A stretch of DNA of 64,000 bases from Caenorhabditis elegans (taxonomy: Eukaryota; Nematoda; Chromadorea; Rhabditida; Rhabditidae). Below the pieces are notes generated by a model. That model was not told the DNA's origin and made no database searches. It saw nothing but the letters and a program-made list of their open reading frames with translations. Location: positions 11,904,001 to 11,968,000 of the forward strand of contig NC_003282.8 of the NCBI RefSeq assembly GCF_000002985.6, given 5' to 3'. Numbering within the stretch: the stretch's first letter is position 1; each line of letters begins with the position of its first letter. Position numbers and translations under genes: made by a program. Below are positions 1 to 14,145 of the stretch, one piece after another.

Positions 1-3000
1 GTTCAAGACTTTTTAGGGAATCTCATAGGACATTTATTAGTGGAATAATGGACGAAAATAAATATTAGAGCAGTGTTACTTTGCCGAGAGAAACATTAAT
101 AGTTTAAACAAATACTGTTACTAATAAAGTTCAATAATGTTCTATTAGTTTTCTATAACTTTCAAAATGTTTTTGTTAGTGTGACATTTACTAACATCAA
201 CCAGCTTTAATTATCTACAAAGCTCTCTCCGAAAGATGTTTTATCTCTATCAAAAATCTTCAAGGGAATAGCTGAAGTCCTGTTCTGGATCGTAACATGG
301 AGTAGCTGAATGAAAGCTTTTCGTATTAGAAAATAGACAATTTGCTGTTATGAAACATTTCGATAGGGAGTTTTAAGATGAAAACTTTGTTTCGTTGTAA
401 ATTCCACAGAAATGAGCGACTCACATTGTTGAAAAAAACTTGTTATTTTCGGAAAGTTGATGCATACATTTTTCTAGTCAATTTGAGTTTGAGTTTTTAT
501 CCAGGTAGTTTCTAGTTTTGAAACTGACTATGAAATGGCAAACTGATACTTTGGCAGAGCATATGAAAGTTTCTGATTTTTTTTAAATTTCCAGATTTTA
601 AAATTATTTCTAGTATTGAAAGCAAGTATGCAGTGATCGATAACGACTTGTACACAGGATAGTAAAGTTTCAAGTACAGTCGTGTTTCTATTAGCGCTGC
701 ACCCAATTGCTCAACTTGAAAAGCCATATATCGGTTGATTTCCAAAAAAAATCAACAAAAAAAATTTACAAAACATAAGAAAAATATTTTAAAATTATAT
801 TTTCAGTTGATAATTTTTATCAGAAGTTAAGCAATGGGACGGCAACTAGCATTTTGCGTGGCAGTTAAATACAATTTTGGAAACATTTCAAGGCTTTTTT
901 AAAATTTTGTAATGAATTTTTCCGATTGCGCGCTATCTAATAAAAACTCGTTAACCAAAATTCTTGAAAAGTTTTCGTATTTCTCAGAATGTTTTTAGAA
1001 TGTTTTACAAGAGGTCTGTAAGTTTTTAATGACTAATATGCAAACTGTCTTCTTGTTTAGAAGCTCAAAAATCATAGGCCTTCATATTCATATCTTCTAC
1101 ATCTTTTTGCGGAAAACAATATCCGTGTCCTAGATTGTAATATAAAGTAGCCCTGCTGACGGTTGTTTGTCGAGAAAGATGAATATCTATTCTTAAAGTT
1201 CCCCAATAATTTTTGAGATTGGGGGAAAGGGACGTTGGATCTTAATGAAGGTTTTTAAGAAACTGATAAAAAATTAGATCGGCTTTTCGAACTGAAACAC
1301 ATCGGGCTTTTATGAAAAATAAATTCTAAAACAATGCGTTTGCATTTATTTTAACCTCTGATCTCAAACTGTATCATCGACTTCATCCAATTTCCACGTA
1401 GAAAACACTCCACATTTTACATAATTTAAAATTTCTCCAATTTAAACTACAATCTTGACATTTTCCTGAATCCATGTAGCAAGAAATGCACCCAAAATCC
1501 GGTTTCTTTTTTCTCAGACATCGTTCTGAAGCGATTTTTGTAGTTCCCAAACAAATACACTTCGTTTTCTTGAAGATCCTAATCTCCCTTCTTCAGCTTC
1601 ATACTTCAGCTCGACAATCCTTCTTTTCATGGAATTCCGTTATCTGGTCAATTATCTTGGCGAATTGTCTACGAGAAATTTAGAAAAGTAGAAATGAAAT
1701 TGGGAAATTAACATCTGAAATACTGATTGCAAAATGCGCACCTTGTCATTTTTTGTTTTTGAAAAATTAAAGAAGAAAAATAGTTATACTAAACAGAATC
1801 TTTCGAGATTAATAAGTACGTTACTATCAAAAACCTTTCTAACAAACAATCAACAAAGAACTACTTTACGCTCAAAATCGTTCATTTAATCTTTCGTAGT
1901 GGCCTTCATGTAAAGGTTGTAGTCAACGAAAAAAATCGTGGTAGATGTCATCTGTATTATTGTACCTGTTTGCGCCAGCATACTTTTTTAAAAAGTATTT
2001 CTTGATAGATCTGCATACTTTGGGTTTTTGAAATTATTAGTTTTTTTTATTAAGAGAATTATCTGAAATTCCGAAAAATCAACTAATTTAAGTATGTAAC
2101 TCACTCTTCTGAGAAGTAGTGGCGTGAATTCAAATTAATTTTGGTTTGTCTAGTGTTAGAATAAAGTCACAAATATACCAATTAACGAAACATTATAACA
2201 ATATTTGAAATTAATTCTACCAATAAATACTTTTGTACAGACAAACGAGATAAGTGCGTGCTTGCAAAGCCGCAAAAATATCTCCCCAACATTAGTGTCC
2301 CACAATTATTACAACTAACAGCTTCCCAGTCATTTTTAAAAATTTTAAACCGGCTTCGGAAATTTTTTGCTATAGTTTTTTTTAAGTTGATATAATTGCT
2401 TAGAACCCATTGAGTTTTTTATTGCAAATTTCTAGGCCAACCAATAAATTAACTAATGCTCAGCATTTATCAAGCTTTTCCAACAACATATTTATAATTC
2501 TACTCGTACTATTAGCTTGAATCTAATTGCATTTTCAAAACGAATTAGTACTTGATTTTTCACCACCTAGTTTGGCAGTTAGCGGCCGAATTTCTGGACG
2601 ATGCCATCATCACTTACTCCAAAGTCAATTTCGGTCAACCGTTTTAAGGAGAACCAGTTTGAACTCACTGATTTTTTTTAAATTTATATTTTTGTTCATG
2701 TTTCAAACGAAAAAAGTCGGTGGGTCTGTTACAACAGAAGTTGTCTCAGAAAAAAATTGTACAGTTATACAATAATATATCTTTAAAAAAAAACAATAAG
2801 AATACAGTTTTTGTACAAGCTCCATTTTTGGATAGTGTCTTTGTAAAAATTTTGACTCCAAAGTCCACCTTCTTTTGAAATTCCGATTTTTGAAGTACGG
2901 TTCCGGATCTTCTTTGCAAAAGTCGGGATTGCCCCCTACCTCTTGGCAATAGGCTATTGCAACAGTGAAGCAACGGAATTTGAAATTTATTTTTGAAGAT

Positions 3001-6000
3001 TGCTATCGTAAAGCGGGATGGAGTGAAACTGCCCTTTGTTGAAAATTACAAGCTTCTTCTTTTCAAAAGTGAACTTCAGTTTATTGGAAAGTGCTGTTAG
3101 ATAATTTTCAGAAAATACGATTTCTCAACATGGTTCTGAATTTTTTTCCAATGTGCCAAGGGAATGTAAAGAAAAAAAATCCAAAGCAAATTATTTTTGT
3201 CAAATTAAAATTAATCACTTTCAAGTGCTACTGATACTTCTACCAATTTCTATTCTGAACATTTTATTTCTCTCCTTTTCCCGAAAAACAATGCGCGAGG
3301 TGCCCAAAGTTCCCAAAGTTCAAAGATACGATCAAAGAATTTCCTTGTTGTGGGTTATACAACCTTCAAGAAAAGGGTCATCTCTACAGTATATCTTTTG
3401 ATGACTTTAACCGTAACCATACCACAAATTAGGATTTCAGAGCACAAATTTATAGCAATTTTTCAGCAAAAACCATATAAAAAGACATACTGTGTTGGTA
3501 ATTATATTTGATTGCCGTTTTCTTAAATTTTGTCATCCATTTGATTTGTTGTTGCATAAAAACGATGAGCACGTTGTCAAGACGATTAAAAAAATTAGCT
3601 GCGCAGCGAACCGGTCTAGTAGAGAAAAGACAGTGTGAGGATGTACTCAGAGCCTACCTAAATGAGTTCAAAATACAATGAAAACATATATAAAACTAAT
3701 CAAAGACCAACAAAATAGAATCAAACTACAATCAAGAAATCCTTATCACAAAACATTTTCTACCACTTATCGACAGGAAGAAACGAAATTATGGTACTAC
3801 GCTAGCAACGCGATGGAAAATTTGTAGATTGAGTGAGTTTTTTCCCCGTAAATCCTACCACTACTTAAAAAACTAATATTTCCTTTTAAAAATTCCAGCA
3901 CTGAAACAAGGTTTTTTTTCTAGTCTTCGGGTTTAAGAAATTATTGTATTTTTTGATATATTTTTTCGAAGTGTACTATTTTTATGATAAGTTTCGTTGT
4001 TTAAAATTATATACAAAAAAATGCATGATCCGTATACATATTTGAATTTTCAGAAAAATGTATGAAAATAAGAAAAACTTCCATGACGCAGAAATTGCCA
4101 AATGGTTTGTTCAAAGTTTCCAATAAATTTCCGATATTTTTTAACAGTCAAAAAGTGACAGTTATTAGCTAATTAAAACAGCATTAATGGATTTTCGTTT
4201 GTAATATGAGTCATAATTATGTAGATAATTTTCATGGAAAAGAAATTTCGAAATCGTCTTTCCGTTTTCTGAACATTTACGAAAATCAAAAATTAAATAT
4301 TTTGATAACAACTGAAGTTTTCATATTTTGTGGTAAGAAAATGAATCACTTCAAAATTGCAGAAAAGCGGTTAAAGTATTTGTACTAAATTGTTAAAGTT
4401 CTATACCTATCTGTACCTATAAAATAGTCCGCAATGTGTTTTCGAACAAATGAGAATGTGAGAGTCATATTTTGTAGTGAAGCTGTTCGATTCTCTTTTG
4501 AGTTTTAATATGCTTTGTTTGATTTTCTTTTCCGGTACAAGAGAATGTAGGAAACAATTGTTGAATTTCGTTTCATTTAAATGTTAACCTTTTTCAAGTA
4601 ATCGTAATATTAATTTTCAATTTCTGACTTAGAAAAGGAAAGTATTAGGAAAATTGAATTAAGATTAATTTTACCCAAAGGAAACACATAGTTTTTAAAA
4701 TTTGCAAATGCTCTTTTCAGAATCCTTTTTAAAAAATCAATAGAATTTCAATTTTTCCTGACAAGCTTATATTGATTGTTATTTCTGAAATAATCATTTC
4801 TAGTGGCATGAGTTTTTTTATTTATTTATTGTCCGAATGTTTACCTGGCAGTGGATATTTCTTACCTTCGCAGTGTCACCTTTGAAAGTTTGGGAAAGTT
4901 GCAATCCGCCTCGCAGAGAAGCGATAAAGATCTTAAAGTGCAAAACACCCCGCTTCTTTTGTCGAAATGTGGGACATTTTAGATTATTTTTGAAAGATTC
5001 TGAAGGAAAATTGGAGTTTTAAAACTGGACTTTGATTCTAGAAGACAGAAATAATGAATTCCGGGCCGTGAAAGAATAACAAATGAACATGCTTTATTAT
5101 ATTTTGATACTGAAACAGAAATAGTATGAAACAATATTACTCTGCCCAGTTTTTTTTGTAATTCATTGGTTATCCTATTGGTTTCAACGAGGATAAAATT
5201 AAAATTTGTATGTTCATTTTGCAAAATCTCCTAATAGGTTTTCTACTAACCTTAGAAGTTTAAAGTAGTATTAACGCCAGCATGGAATATATCTAAACAC
5301 ACTTATATTGGAATCTTCAAATATCAAGAACGCTCTCTTAGAACATTTAGATTTTGAAAAAATTTGAATTTTCAAGAAATTTAGCTATATTGCTCGAATA
5401 CAATCAATCAAGGCTTAATTGGTATATATATAGAACATACACAAAATGTGGTCGACATGCAATTTATGATAGATGAAAAGAAAACGGAATATTTTTAATT
5501 AATTTGTCAACAATTCCAAATTGAAAAAAAAACATTTATTAATAAAGATATTTTGCCATTTTAGCACTATAAAGTTTATTTCAATGGCGTTACTTCACTT
5601 TTAAAAATAAACTGTTTCAGCTGAATTTCTAACTTCAAAAAATTAATATAGTTTGCGATTGAAAAAATCTAAAGATTCGTTATTTTTCAGGAGAAAAGAT
5701 GCCATAAAATGAGCAACGTTTTTTGGAACTATTTTCAAAATTTTGCTATTTTGCTACAAAATTTATATTTTTTGGACTTCCAGATCTTTCTAGGAAGTTT
5801 TTTTTCTCAGATAATTTGAATTTTCCGCCAAGAAATTTTCGCTGAAAATTAAAATTTCCCGCCAAAAAGTTTTTTCTCAGAAAATTTGAATTTCCTCTCA
5901 TTTTTTAACAATCTCTAATATCTCCAAAATATGTTTCGGGACAATTCGAGGCCTTCCGAAAATATCAACATGTCTCGCTGGAAACCGATAATAATCTTCA

Positions 6001-8081
6001 GAAATGAAAAAGCGAGACCCGTGAGTTTTGCCGAAATATAGGACATTTTCGAGGTTCTTTAGAAAATCCGAAAATGTATTCGGTAGATTGGATGTTTGAA
6101 CTTTGGAGTCATTACATTGCCAGGAGGAAAGTGTACAAAACACTGAAGAATACATATATCAAACATAAAAAAGCTATGATTTTGGGTTTGAAACTTTTTG
6201 GAGTATATCAAGAGCATCTCTTTCAAAAAGAAAGATCTAGATCACCATAAAATGATAATTGAAACTCTGACTGAAATATTGATTTTAAATGTGACGCCAA
6301 AAGAAAACTTCACATGTGTTTTTTGTAAAACAAAAATGTCTTTCTCAGAGTTCTACAGTTATTTTTGAAGTTTTGTGGAAAGTTTTATATTATTTCAAAC
6401 ACTATATATAAAATATTTTTTAGTTTTACAAACATTTACATATATACACTCTGAATAAAGAAAAACTGGAAAATTGAGAAGAATTTTTTTTTAACCAGGG
6501 GAAAATCAAGTTGCACTTTCTCGAAACATTGCAAATGATATTCAAAGTCACATTTTCAGTCAGGCTTTTGTGCTGAATGAATAAAAAGTTCGAAAAATCG
6601 AATAACATCATTTTTATGATAGGGAGGAATATTTCGGCTCCTATCATCTTTCCGCATTGATTCATTTCTTATTTGCAAACATCTAGACAAGTTTACTCGT
6701 GCATTTTCTACCCTGATTTTTTGTCCCCCAGTGAATTAGTGTACTCGTGAGAATATTCGCATTTTCAGCAGGTGTATTTGTGTGTGTATTTATTATTTTT
6801 CCAATTTCCTTGACTCAATGGTCAAAATAAAACCACGAGGTGTAGTTCTGCGAGCCGGTGTGGCTTCCTGCTGTTTTTGTGAATTATTTGAGTAGTTTTG
6901 CTGAAAAACAAAGGCATTCAGACAGAGAGTGTACAAATAATATTTACAACATTTTTTGACGTTCGAGCGAGTGTCGTTTTTTTTCGATCTCTATAGTTTT
7001 TTAGAGTTAAAAATTATCTTCCGAATATTTCAAAAAATTAAACTATCATGTGAACATGTACAATTAACTTTGTTAAATCTTTTTACAGAGTTTCCAATAT
7101 AGGTAGGCTTCCTGCAAACCTATTGCCTACCAATTTTTGCACTAACGAGTTGTCAAAGCTGTGGTTTTCATTAATTTTTTTCCAGTTCAATGAAGAAATG
7201 AGCAAAGTTTTGGAATGTATGTACATACTTTGGCAACAGGAATGCCCGTAGGCACGAGGCAGGCGTAGGTTACCTAGTCAAAATGCAGAAAAAATGTTTC
7301 CGTACGTGTGAAAACTACTCTTTGTGTATCACAAGTTTTAAAAATGATTGAATAAAACAAGTGGCGTAATTGGATTCAAGTAGAGTTCTAATAATTATAT
7401 AAAGCTTCTGCAAAAAATTTTTCAGCGTACTGTTTGTAATCATTTTATTAAAAAAAAATAATTAAAAACTGATTGAAAACTAAACTAGAATTTAAAAAAT
7501 TAAAAACAACGTAAAAGTATTTATAGACTCTCTCCCCGGTTTTTTCAAATCCAAATAATCCCTTTTCGGGCGATAAGAATTATTTTGAAAACATCATGAA
7601 AAATATAATTGTTTGCTTTGCTTGCTCTACGAGAATAATTGTTTTTTATCCGACGAGTTTTTTTTAAATTGAATTTGAACTAAAATATACTTTTTGTCTA
7701 CGTTTCGATTAATAATCACATCAACACAGAACACACCTACACTTATCAAATTGATAAGAATTATTAAGTGACAAATTCATATGGGTTTCTTTTTTTTCTT
7801 TCCAAGAATTCCTTGATACCAAAAGAAAGAAAAAGTTCAAAAACGAACTTCCCGATCGTAAGTGTCTCCTCCACCTGGCCGTACCTTCTTCAATGTTCTT
7901 TTTATTTTCATTTAAGTTGTTTGTTTGCAGCAAACAAATACATTTTTGCTTTCGTTTGCACACGCGAACCACTGTCCACTTTCGTCCATTTTTCTGTTTT
8001 GCATTCATTCATCTATATTGATTTTCAGCTGAAAACGAACTGAAAATTGAGTTGGAACTGAGTGAATTCGGAGGGGAATCA
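1..8081. other. Long AT-rich intergenic stretch, no supported gene
   Basis: I find no reading frame here with nematode codon use, conserved motifs and consistent splice sites; the longest open frames are short, AT-rich and overlap on both strands. The stretch holds homopolymer-rich DNA, a direct repeat around 5795-5900 (two copies of a unit containing TTTCTCAGA, AATTTGAATTT and CCGCCA) and GGTAGGC/GGCAGGC-type repeats around 7085-7270. The last few hundred bases must contain the promoter of the small membrane-protein gene that starts at 8082. I cannot exclude distant exons of a gene lying outside the window. Confidence 0.6.
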
Positions 8082-9155
8082 ATGGAAGTCTTCGTACAAT
8101 GGGCTCCAAATGTTGTGCTTCTCGTTGGGGTTAGTTATTTTTAAATTTATGATTAATTGCTCAACTGGCAACTAGCCCAGCATTTCAAAATTTAATACAT
8201 TTTTAAGGAACTGAAATAGACAGTTTAAAAATCCAATTACGAAATGCACTACTAATAGGGAAAATCGCTAATTTTGATAACTTTTGCGTACTTCTCGTTT
8301 ATTTCACATTTGACTTACACTTTTGGAGAGTGCTAAAATCTAAAAAGGCCGTACTTACACTTTTGAAAACATTTGTTTCACTTACTTAATTAATTGATAA
8401 AATTTTGTAAAGTATTTTAAATTATGGAAAATTGACAAAAATTTGTTTTTTTTTTAATTTTTAAATTTGTATTCTTATTTTTATAGTCCATTCTTCACAA
8501 TAACTTGGGGTTAAAAATTGCCACAAGGTTTTCAAACAACTTTTAAAACTCTTATTCGAGTTATTGTACCAATACTTTGTCTGAAGTTTTCAGAAAAAAA
8601 TCCATCAATGATAACTTTTGACCCTTTTGAGTATATTTAAACAAAATTTGAAAGACACTCCAATGCCACTAAATTGGAAATTTTTAAAAACTTGATTGTT
8701 TACAACATATATTAATATTGATAAAACTATATATTAATATTCTTAAAATATTTTTGACATATAGAATTTTGAAAAATAGCATAATTTTTGTAAATTCATT
8801 CACTAATTCTTTTAAAATTTTCAGGGAATGTCAATTGTATGCATTCTAATTCACATTATTCAATCGACACTTCGACCTCCACAATGCTGTCATAACTCTT
8901 CAGGTAACAATCAAGTGATGAAAAAGATACGAGTAATTAATCAAAAAAAGAGCTGATTATATTTAATAAGATTGACTGCGGTTTTTAAACACATACTATG
9001 AACAAAGGTTTATGTAATTAACATTTTCAGGTACATTAATAATTGGCTTGCCACAAGTACATCCGCATAATTCATTTCAATATGTTCGATTAGAGAGTCA
9101 AAATGTGGAAACAGACTCTTGGCACAAAACGGCGTTCCCAGTTTTTGACGTGTAA
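8082..9155 (+). CDS. Small single-pass membrane protein, 83 aa, three exons
   Basis: I do not recognise this gene. Exons 8082-8129, 8825-8903 and 9031-9155 join in frame (phases 0 and 1) with good GT donors and TTTTCAG acceptors, giving 83 residues. The start is the first ATG of the open frame. Residues about 11-30 are a strongly hydrophobic segment (VVLLVGGMSIVCILIHII), most likely a single transmembrane helix or signal anchor. A Cys pair (PPQCCHNSS) follows at the membrane face, then a polar tail of about 40 residues ending FPVFDV. There is no cleavable-signal pattern, catalytic motif or repeat. An AATAAA lies about 30 bp after the stop. It lies upstream of fat-6 and converges on it. The function is unknown; a membrane micropeptide or adaptor is possible. 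The splice pattern is convincing, the role is not inferable. Confidence 0.72.
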
Positions 9156-9818
9156 TAACAATTTTTCTGTATTGTATTAACCCTAATAAATGACATAATA
9201 ATATACGAAGCACTTGCATTTTTTATTTTTATGAACAAATTTAAATTTGGAAAAGTGTTTCCCAAAAATAATACAAATGTAAAATATTATATGTGTATTG
9301 ATTTTAAATGTACATACCTACAGTAACAAATTAGAGTGTGATAAAACTTTCAAACGTGCAGTAACGGATGATAATTTAATTGAACTTAATTTTCGGCAGC
9401 ACCGACAAGAAGAAAAATGAAAACTTTTCAGATTTTAGTCGCATAAGTTTTTTTTTGGAATTTTGAATCACTATAAGAATATTACAAGGTTTTTTTTCAG
9501 GAATCTTAATATGAAATTTTTCTTTTCATTTGGAGTTTACAGATTGGACGTCTGAGTCGAGTGAAATTTTTCAAATTTTAATTTTGTGGGGTTCGTCTGT
9601 GATCCGGGAAACCCCGGGCGTTCCGGTTTGCAAATCCAGTTCTTGAACGGTATGAGTAGAATTATTTCAGAATTGTGAACAACTAAAAATTCCAAAGAAA
9701 AAATTCATTATTTGGAAAAATTAAAACTCTTATTTGAGTGAATACGGAACAGTATCATAAAACCCGAATGATTGAAAACAGTACAGATAAAAACAAAAAA
9801 CCAGACATAAAAATCGAA
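9156..9818. other. Intergenic between convergent genes; 3' UTRs
   Basis: This holds the 3' UTR and AATAAA (about 9185) of the small membrane-protein gene on the plus strand and the 3' end of fat-6 on the minus strand. A GC-rich island near 9597-9640 contains a small palindrome (CCGGG, AAAC, CCCGG) that stands out from its AT-rich surroundings. I see no gene. Confidence 0.6.
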
Positions 9819-11668
9819 TTACATGATTGATTTTCCTCGTTGAATATCACATCCATGATTGGATACCTGCCGGCCGATAATCTCATCACAAGCAGTTTTC
9901 CGGTCGTAGACAAGTCCAAGAGCAGCTGCAGTATCAATAAGGACACGTGTCCAATTGTATTTCAATGAGTATTCAGATGTTCTGTAGTCTTGTGGGAATG
10001 TGTGATGGAAGTTGTGACCTCCCTCTCCGACGGCAGCAATTGTGGTGAAGACGTTTTCGACTGGGGTAATTGAGGAATCGTATGGCTTCCATCCGAAACT
10101 GGAAATAATAATTTTTAGATTTTTTATGTTTGATTTCTTCAATCGTGAATGCTTTAGGATTTGCTTCCAGGCAGGTTCGAATTTTGTAAATAAATAAAAA
10201 ACTCACTAGTGAGCAGCGCTGTTGATGCACCATGTAGCATGAAGTGTGAAGCAATAACGGAATGTTCCAGCTGTGTAGAAGGCAATGAATGCAGTCTCCT
10301 TCCAGAAGTAAACTGGGATAATTGTTGGAAGAATGAAGCAGCACAAGATGACAAGTGGGAAGTAATGTCTGAAAATTGAAGGAATTGAAATGAAAACTTA
10401 TATTTCTAAAAATTCCAACTCACTTTCTCTGGAAGACGAGAACTGGGTCACTCAAGAGATCAGACATGTCAAGCTTGGCTCCTTGTTCCTTAACTTGTGG
10501 ATGCTTACGCACAAGAAGCCATCCCATATGAGCGAAGAAGAATCCACGAGTGGTGTTATGTGGATCAGCATCGGTATCAGTCCACTTGTGATGGCAACGA
10601 TGATCACGAGCCCATTCGATGACGTCATTTTGAAGAGCAATATTGTTCAAGATCATCAAGAAGATTCTCATTGGAGTTGTTGCTTTGTATGATTTGTGGG
10701 ACCAGAGACGATGAGCTCCGGCGGTTATTCCAAATCCTCCGAACACATACAGAAGGAATGCTGAAATTTTATTAAGTTTTAATATTTCTTCCAATTTGCC
10801 TTTCTATTTTTTTCTTTTTTCTGCTAGAGAATAAGAAGCACTATTCTCATAACCTGATAAGAAGTAACCCGGAATTTCTTCTCTCACTATCTATTTCTCT
10901 TCAATTCCCATTTGTTCAATGTGGTCACCCTCATTCGAATCACGCCATAAATTTTTTTTTGCCGACAGTTGACATGAAATGTTCGACTACTCGATGTCGC
11001 TGATCACATTGATCAGAACTGATAAGACGACACAAAAGTTTGGAGAAATAAAACTCACTGAAAATCACGGTTTGCCATTTTGCCTCGAAGATGAGCTGGT
11101 AGAGTCCGATGGCTGCAGCGAAGTGAAGAGCAGCAAAGAGAGCCACGTTACGCCACACAATTTCCATTTTATATGGGATCTGGAATTTGATTGGTTTTGG
11201 GCGATTTTGCAATATTTTGGCAGATCAAATCGAGTTGCCCTAAGCACAAGAAAAATGCTAAGATGTTAGGGTGCAGAAAATATCCTAGTACATCAGTATC
11301 GTTTTTAGACAGTCTAGGAAGTACAAGGAGCTCACCAAATTTGAAAAAAATACTATATTTTCCTCAAAGTGAAAATCAAACAACGATTTCTAAAAAAACT
11401 ATTTTTTGGCATTCGCCGTTCTCTTGCGATGCCTTGCAGGCGGCCGTCGGTAAGCGCGCAGGTAGGCATTTTGGTACCACCTAACAGACTTAGAGATGAT
11501 ATGAATTTTATGAAATTTCAAAATTTTTTATATTGCTTTTGTGCTCACCTTCTTGCTCTCCTCTTGAAGTTGAATAATTTCATTTGGATCCACGGCGAGA
11601 TATTGCGTCTCTGGGCCGCCGTCCTTCTCAATCTTTTTTGCGATGTTTGAACGAGTTTTTACCGTCAT
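9819..11668 (-). CDS. fat-6: Delta-9 stearoyl-CoA desaturase FAT-6
   Basis: It introduces the delta-9 double bond into stearoyl-CoA to make oleic acid, in the endoplasmic reticulum membrane, using cytochrome b5 electrons. Exons 11668-11549, 11179-11059, 10760-10424, 10368-10207 and 10098-9819 give 339 residues, normal for nematode SCDs. The three histidine boxes that bind the di-iron centre are intact: HRLWSH (about 97-102), HRCHH (134-138) and HNFHH (275-279). Two pairs of hydrophobic segments flank the boxes. The start chosen is the MTVKTRSN methionine; an upstream in-frame Met exists but looks like intronic or 5' UTR sequence. fat-6 and its paralogue fat-7 are very similar; I call fat-6 from the N-terminus and the neighbouring genes. 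Regulation by NHR-49/NHR-80/SBP-1 is known for the gene, but no site was verified here. Confidence 0.96.
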
Positions 11669-14145
11669 TTTACTGTCTGTTTTCTTTCTGAAAATTTTGA
11701 AATTTTGAAAATTAAAAAATATACAAAGATTCAAAAATTTAGAATAATTTTTAGCTTCTAGAAAATAATATAAAACAAAATAAAAACCGAGTTATTGAAG
11801 TATGAGTACAGTGAGTTTCTTGTCTTTTATAATCAAGCAGAGATCTGGTCACCTCCGTAGTTAAATAGGGGCGGAGCTCCAGCTACACTACGCAAGGCCC
11901 TTTGCCCTGCCCGTCGTCTGATATCACACCATTTCATGACGCCGGTATGGAAAAGGTGGGTTGGTTGTTTTCTGCGCGACACAAGAGAGTGTGTAGGTGG
12001 AAGAGACGGAGAGATGAAATTGTGTTGCAGAGTGATTGCGTGAGGAATTGGAAGGATCGGGGAAAAAAACGGAATGAGGAGAGAATAATTGAACACATCA
12101 GAGGACTATTCTTATTTCAAATTTAAATACTTTTCATTTGTTCTTTCTCATAAATCACGTTTTTTTTTGTTTTTTAATGTCAGGAGGTGTCTCTGCTCAA
12201 TTGCCATTCAAGTGGTCACATTGTTTCGGAATGTGTGTGTACTTTCAAAAGCAAATAATCAAGTGTTTTTGAGGCAGTTTTGACACAGATTTTTCTAGAA
12301 ATACTGGTTTAGTTCTAGAAATGTTGAATCACGTGACAGGCTCTAAAATGTTCCGTTTGAAAAATAAAATTTGCAGAAGAGTGCAATATTTTTCTTAAAT
12401 TTCTTTGAAATGCATCCTACTTTCTCTGCAACTATTATTTATTCTTGGTACAGTTTTAATTGAGTTTTATTTTAATATTTATGGTTTCACGTAGGCTTGC
12501 CTGCCTTTTGCATGCCTACTGCAAGGTGATTGGTGTTTGCACCGTTTAGATTAACGTATTTTTCATTTCAATTAATTTGAAGATAGTTCAACTGGTTAAC
12601 AATTCACATGTATTTTGTTAATAACATGTGAATACGTCTGGTACGTCTGTATGTATGTGGTATGTCTGGGCAAGCGCAGGGCTAGTAGGCAGGCATTTCT
12701 TTGCCTACCTATCAGGTATATGAATCGCCGTGTTCAGGTATGTTTAGTAATAACTATATTTTCTGCCTGCCCGCCTGCCTGCCTGCCTGCCTACATGTCC
12801 TTCATAAAATAAACTTTGACAACCAATAAACTATCTATGAATTGTTTCGATTTCTCTTATTCCCTGCCATTTAGTAATCACGAAACTCTTTCAACTTTTA
12901 ACTTTGTCCTCCACCTTGTTCACGTTCACCTAGAAAACTTAGATGGTCAAGGTACACTTCTTCTCTTCTCACTTGATAGCTGACCATTTCCTGAATATTT
13001 ATCATTATCAGCTGACTATTTTCTTCTGAATCGCTTGCTCCACTACACTACTTTTTTTACCTACATACTGTAGCATCAACATGTTATTCTTGTGGATCAT
13101 AGATTATTATCTCGTGTACTTCAAATTTCAACAAATATGTTTACAGTAACTATCAGAAATGGTGTGTATTCTGTGCGATGCTGTTTGTTTGTTGATCTCA
13201 TGAAAAGCGGGAAATTCGAATGTTTGATGTTCAATACATTTGAAAATAAATTCCTCTGCAAGAAATTGTATTCTTTGACACATTTTACTTTGTACCGACA
13301 TATCTCTTCGGGTGAGAAGACTTCTGCTACACGTTGTTCTCAATTCTATAAGTAGAGTTAAGCTATTTCAAATGAAAGTTGAAAACATTTTGTAAAGTAC
13401 AGCTTTTTTCGAAATTTGGAATTTATTTACGTAGTTTCTAGCAAAACAAATATCAAAATTGTTATTATACCAGCTCAGTGTTCTGTGACAACTTCCTGGA
13501 CAGGTTAAAACTTCTGAAAGCCTTTAGTAAATTTTGTTTCTTGGCTTGGTTTTGAAACTTTCTGGAAAACTTTTAAAACGTTCTGTTAACTTTTATCTAC
13601 TTTTAGAAAAGTTTTGAAACTTCTTAGCAGATGTTTGCGTCTCTTTGGCGACTTTCTGCAACTTCCGGGTAAACTTTTTAATTTTTGGATAACTTTAACA
13701 GTTTCTTGCTAAACGTTTGCAACATTTTTTTGTTCCTTGAGAGCTGAGCTCAGTTTTTGAACTTGGCAATTTATTCGAAAATTGAAAATGAATAGATGAA
13801 ACTGCTAAATGTTGACAGAAAGTTGCCCCGAAAGGCGCTATTTTTGAGAAACTTGAAATTACTGCTAATTATGTTTCAAACTTTGAGTAAAACTTGCAAT
13901 ATTTCCCTCTCTCTGCGATATGATCGCTCTGAACTTTCTCAAATCTTCTTTATTTGACCTTTTTTAGAACATCAGAGATCATTAGAGCACGTTTTCTGCT
14001 CAAACTGTTACATTTGCTATTCCTTCCAATCATTTGTAAAAGTCGAAAATTTATTTGATAAGAGGAAAAAGGAGAACTTTGTCCGAATTTAGATGATTTG
14101 TTTGATAAGAGATTGACGACAATGATAAAAGACAATCAAACATGA
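11669..14145. other. Intergenic: fat-6 5' region and repeats
   Basis: The first few hundred bases are the 5' region of fat-6, with a local GC-richer block at about 11840-12080 that may be promoter sequence. From about 12490 to 12800 come GCCTGCC/GGCAGGC-type repeats, including a perfect run at 12762-12791. Open frames such as 13092-13355 lack splice or motif support. The segment 13500-13760 is full of CTTTCTGGAA- and ACTTTT-like imperfect repeats. I see no gene. Confidence 0.55.
12762..12791. repeat. GCCT tetranucleotide tandem repeat
   Basis: Imperfect tandem CCTG/GCCT units run from the end of a degenerate copy into four clean copies. The same GCCTGCC/GGCAGGC core is scattered through the window (about 7085, 7240, 12680, 16790, 23120, 23635, 26210, 30490 and 41810), mostly between genes or inside introns. 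Confidence 0.85.

Noticed and set aside
5612-5619. CTGTTTCA sequences (5612-5619, 38586-38593 and minus strand 5111-5118), the 21U-RNA upstream motif
   Set aside because: Single 8-mers in AT-rich DNA are expected by chance, the clear downstream start pattern is missing, and as I recall the main chromosome IV piRNA clusters lie elsewhere.
13092-13355. 87-codon open frame on the plus strand
   Set aside because: No splice partner, no motif, an opposite-strand frame of similar length, and intergenic composition.
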